Source: Lysobacterales bacterium CG02_land_8_20_14_3_00_62_12 (GTDB taxonomy: Bacteria; Pseudomonadota; Gammaproteobacteria; Xanthomonadales; Ahniellaceae). From it: 8,420 bases of DNA. The translations under genes and the position numbers were made by a program. Below the pieces are notes generated by a model that did not search any database, was not told the origin of the DNA, and was given only the letters and a program-made list of their open reading frames with translations. The stretch lies in the NCBI GenBank assembly GCA_002785585.1, contig PEUI01000069.1:8861-17280 (forward strand), read 5' to 3'. Each line of letters opens with the position of its first letter. Positions within the stretch are counted from its first letter, which is position 1. Positions 7,192 to 8,420 of this stretch are shown here, piece by piece.

Positions 7192-7211
7192 TTGGCGGGA
7201 GTTCCCGCCAA
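7192..7211. repeat. Near-perfect palindrome, possible operator or weak terminator hairpin
   Basis: TTGGCGGGA and TCCCGCCAA are exact inverted copies separated by GT, 39 nt after the kinase stop codon. As RNA it could form an 8-bp GC-rich stem with a 4-nt AGTT loop. No T-run follows, so it is not a standard intrinsic terminator. Its length and symmetry would also suit a dimeric DNA-binding protein. Confidence 0.6.
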
Positions 7212-7213
7212 AC

Positions 7214-7261
7214 CGGGTTACTCACTTTGGCACCCCGCCATCGCCCCACTGGAGTAACCCG
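7214..7261 (+). promoter_or_regulatory. Inverted repeat that may mask the ribosome binding site of the DUF11 protein gene
   Basis: CGGGTTACTC (7214-7223) and GAGTAACCCG (7252-7261) are perfect 10-base inverted repeats separated by 28 nt. The second arm contains most of the GGAG ribosome binding site (7251-7254) and ends directly before the ATG at 7262. If the stem forms in the mRNA, it would compete with ribosome binding. Only the repeat is seen directly; the regulatory role is inferred. Confidence 0.5.
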
Positions 7262-8419
7262 ATGATGACCAATCTCTACCCAACCCGCCGCCGACTGGCG
7301 TGCCTACTGTGCTTGATCGCCCTGCCGTTAACCACTGTGCAAGCCCAGGCCGTGTTTTTTTTCAGCGACACCCCTTACCTGAGCGTGGCGGATCGTCCGG
7401 CTGGCTTTGGCAACGGGCCAGTCCTGCTGGAAGACTTTGAGGACGGATTGATCGATCCGCGACTCACCGTCAGCGCTGGGGTCGTCGGCCCCGGTGGTCC
7501 AACCGATTCGGTGGATGCTGATGACGGCACGATCGATGGCTCTGGCAGCAATGGCCACAGTGCGTTTTCCTTTTCGCCAGTGGAGGTGAGTTTTGCCGCT
7601 CCGTTTCCAACGGCGGTGAGTCTGGTCTGGACCGATGGCGGCACCAATGCCAATGTCACCTTCGAAGCCTTCGGCCCTACCAACGTCAGCCTGGGCACCA
7701 TTGGCCCCGTGCTTGTCGGTGATGCCAGCATTCTCGGCACCACGGCGGAGGATCGCTTTTTTGGAGTCAACGATCCGGCCGGTATTTCGCGAGTACTTAT
7801 TTCGCATACCTCGGGCGGTTACGAGATCGACCACATCGCTTGGTCCGAACCCGGCACGGCAAACCCGCCCGACCTGAGCCTGAGCCTGAGCCTGAGCGGT
7901 GCCAGCAGCAGCGTCGCAGCCGGTGGCACGCTGGTTTATACCTTGGATTACGCCTGCAACCTGGTCGCGCCACCGCCAGCTGGCCCGAGCGCAAAATTGA
8001 TCGGGCCGGGAGGCTGTGCGAGCGGCGTTGTGCTTACCGATACGGTACCCGCCAACAGCCAATTCGTTAGCGCCAGCAGCAGTCCGGGTTGGAGCTGTGC
8101 GCCGAACAACCTGGCCGGCGCGGTGTGCAGCTTGGCCGTGGGCACGCTGGACGACGGGCAAACTGCCAGTAGCCAATGGACGCTGCTGGTCGATGCCGTG
8201 CTGCCGGCTGGCGTCACCACGATCAGCAACACCGCCAGCATCAGCGACGACGCGCAAAGCGGTGGCGACCCCAATCCCGCCAACAACACCAGCAGCCTGG
8301 TCGTCGCGATTGCCGCGGTACTCGCCGTCAGCAGTATTCCCAGCCTGAATGCGTTTGGCCTATTCGGTTTGGCGCTGCTGATCGCGCTGGGCTACTGGCG
8401 ACACAGCCGTCGCGTCTAG
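7262..8419 (+). CDS. Secreted DUF11-domain protein with IPTL-CTERM-like sorting tail
   Basis: A 385-residue predicted envelope protein. A Sec signal peptide covers residues 1-28 or 1-30 (basic RRR, hydrophobic core, then VQAQA). Domain 1 (about 31-195) is an uncharacterised beta-rich region with VLLEDFEDG, VSLVWTDGG, VTFEAFG and TTAEDRFFGV, a pattern seen in other secreted proteins with sorting tails. A Leu/Ser linker (205-212) leads to a DUF11-like domain (about 213-347) with TLVYTLDY, VVLTDTVPANSQFVSAS and the closing DPNPANNTSS. It contains four Cys (232, 252, 279, 289) that may form disulfides. The tail IPSLNAFG (359-366), a hydrophobic helix and RHSRR match the layout of IPTL-CTERM signals recognised by exosortase-type enzymes, though the usual IPTLxxWG is altered. 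GGAG at 7251 lies 7 nt before the ATG at 7262; the next ATG at 7265 is an alternative. It lies 109 bp after the kinase gene, and its function is unknown. Confidence 0.85.
   Translation: MMTNLYPTRRRLACLLCLIALPLTTVQAQAVFFFSDTPYLSVADRPAGFGNGPVLLEDFEDGLIDPRLTVSAGVVGPGGPTDSVDADDGTIDGSGSNGHSAFSFSPVEVSFAAPFPTAVSLVWTDGGTNANVTFEAFGPTNVSLGTIGPVLVGDASILGTTAEDRFFGVNDPAGISRVLISHTSGGYEIDHIAWSEPGTANPPDLSLSLSLSGASSSVAAGGTLVYTLDYACNLVAPPPAGPSAKLIGPGGCASGVVLTDTVPANSQFVSASSSPGWSCAPNNLAGAVCSLAVGTLDDGQTASSQWTLLVDAVLPAGVTTISNTASISDDAQSGGDPNPANNTSSLVVAIAAVLAVSSIPSLNAFGLFGLALLIALGYWRHSRRV
7873..7896 (+). repeat. Four tandem copies of the hexamer CCTGAG inside the DUF11 protein gene
   Basis: Four exact CCTGAG units encode the alternating Leu/Ser linker (about residues 205-212) between the two domains. 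Because the unit is six bases, gain or loss of copies would change linker length by two residues and keep the frame, so it could not act as an on/off phase switch. Confidence 0.8.
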
Positions 8420-8420
8420 C

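Noticed and set aside
7192..7211. Intrinsic terminator after the kinase gene
   Set aside because: The stem is good but is followed by AACCGGG, not by a T-run, so I list it as a palindrome of uncertain role.
7328..8257. Minus-strand open frame of 309 codons opposite the DUF11 protein gene
   Set aside because: The plus-strand frame has a signal peptide, DUF11 features and a sorting tail; the opposite frame has none of these and is a mirror of GC-rich coding sequence.
1..8420. CRISPR arrays, tRNA or rRNA genes, insertion sequences or phage genes
   Set aside because: No repeat-spacer pattern, RNA gene, transposase or terminal repeats were seen; almost all of the window is accounted for by the listed coding genes.

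Overview
The window is GC-rich, gene-dense proteobacterial DNA. It combines a periplasmic nitrate reductase operon with the arrangement napEDABC, an FNR-type box, a TIGR02999-like ECF sigma factor next to a TPR-bearing serine/threonine kinase, and a DUF11 protein with an IPTL-CTERM-like tail. Together these suggest a gammaproteobacterium near the Xanthomonadales/Rhodanobacteraceae. That placement is inferred from gene content only; no rRNA or other phylogenetic marker is present.

Left half, minus strand (3957 down to 1): napE, napD, napA, napB and the first 169 codons of napC, which runs off the window edge. The genes are packed with 4-nt overlaps (napE/napD, napB/napC), a 20-nt overlap (napD/napA) and a 10-nt gap (napA/napB), so this is one transcription unit. 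NapC passes quinol electrons to the diheme NapB, which feeds the molybdenum/[4Fe-4S] catalytic subunit NapA in the periplasm. NapD is the cytoplasmic chaperone for the Tat signal of NapA, and NapE is a small membrane protein. A perfect TTGAT-N4-ATCAA box lies upstream, spaced from a possible -10 element as in a class II FNR/Anr promoter.

Middle: a 261-bp divergent intergenic region (3958-4218) holds the nap promoter and, on the other side, a possible promoter for the sigma-factor gene with a 12-bp perfect palindrome at its -10 box.

Right half, plus strand (4219-8419): an ECF sigma factor without the acidic region 2.2 motif of classical ECFs; 3 nt later, a 794-residue membrane Ser/Thr kinase with an N-terminal cytoplasmic kinase domain, one transmembrane helix and C-terminal TPRs predicted to be periplasmic; and, after a 109-bp gap with two inverted repeats, a secreted two-domain protein with a sorting tail. 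The sigma/kinase pair resembles known systems in which the kinase activates its sigma factor by phosphorylation. The third gene may be a co-expressed or regulated envelope protein, but that link rests on position alone. The second inverted repeat in the 109-bp gap includes part of the ribosome binding site of the surface-protein gene.
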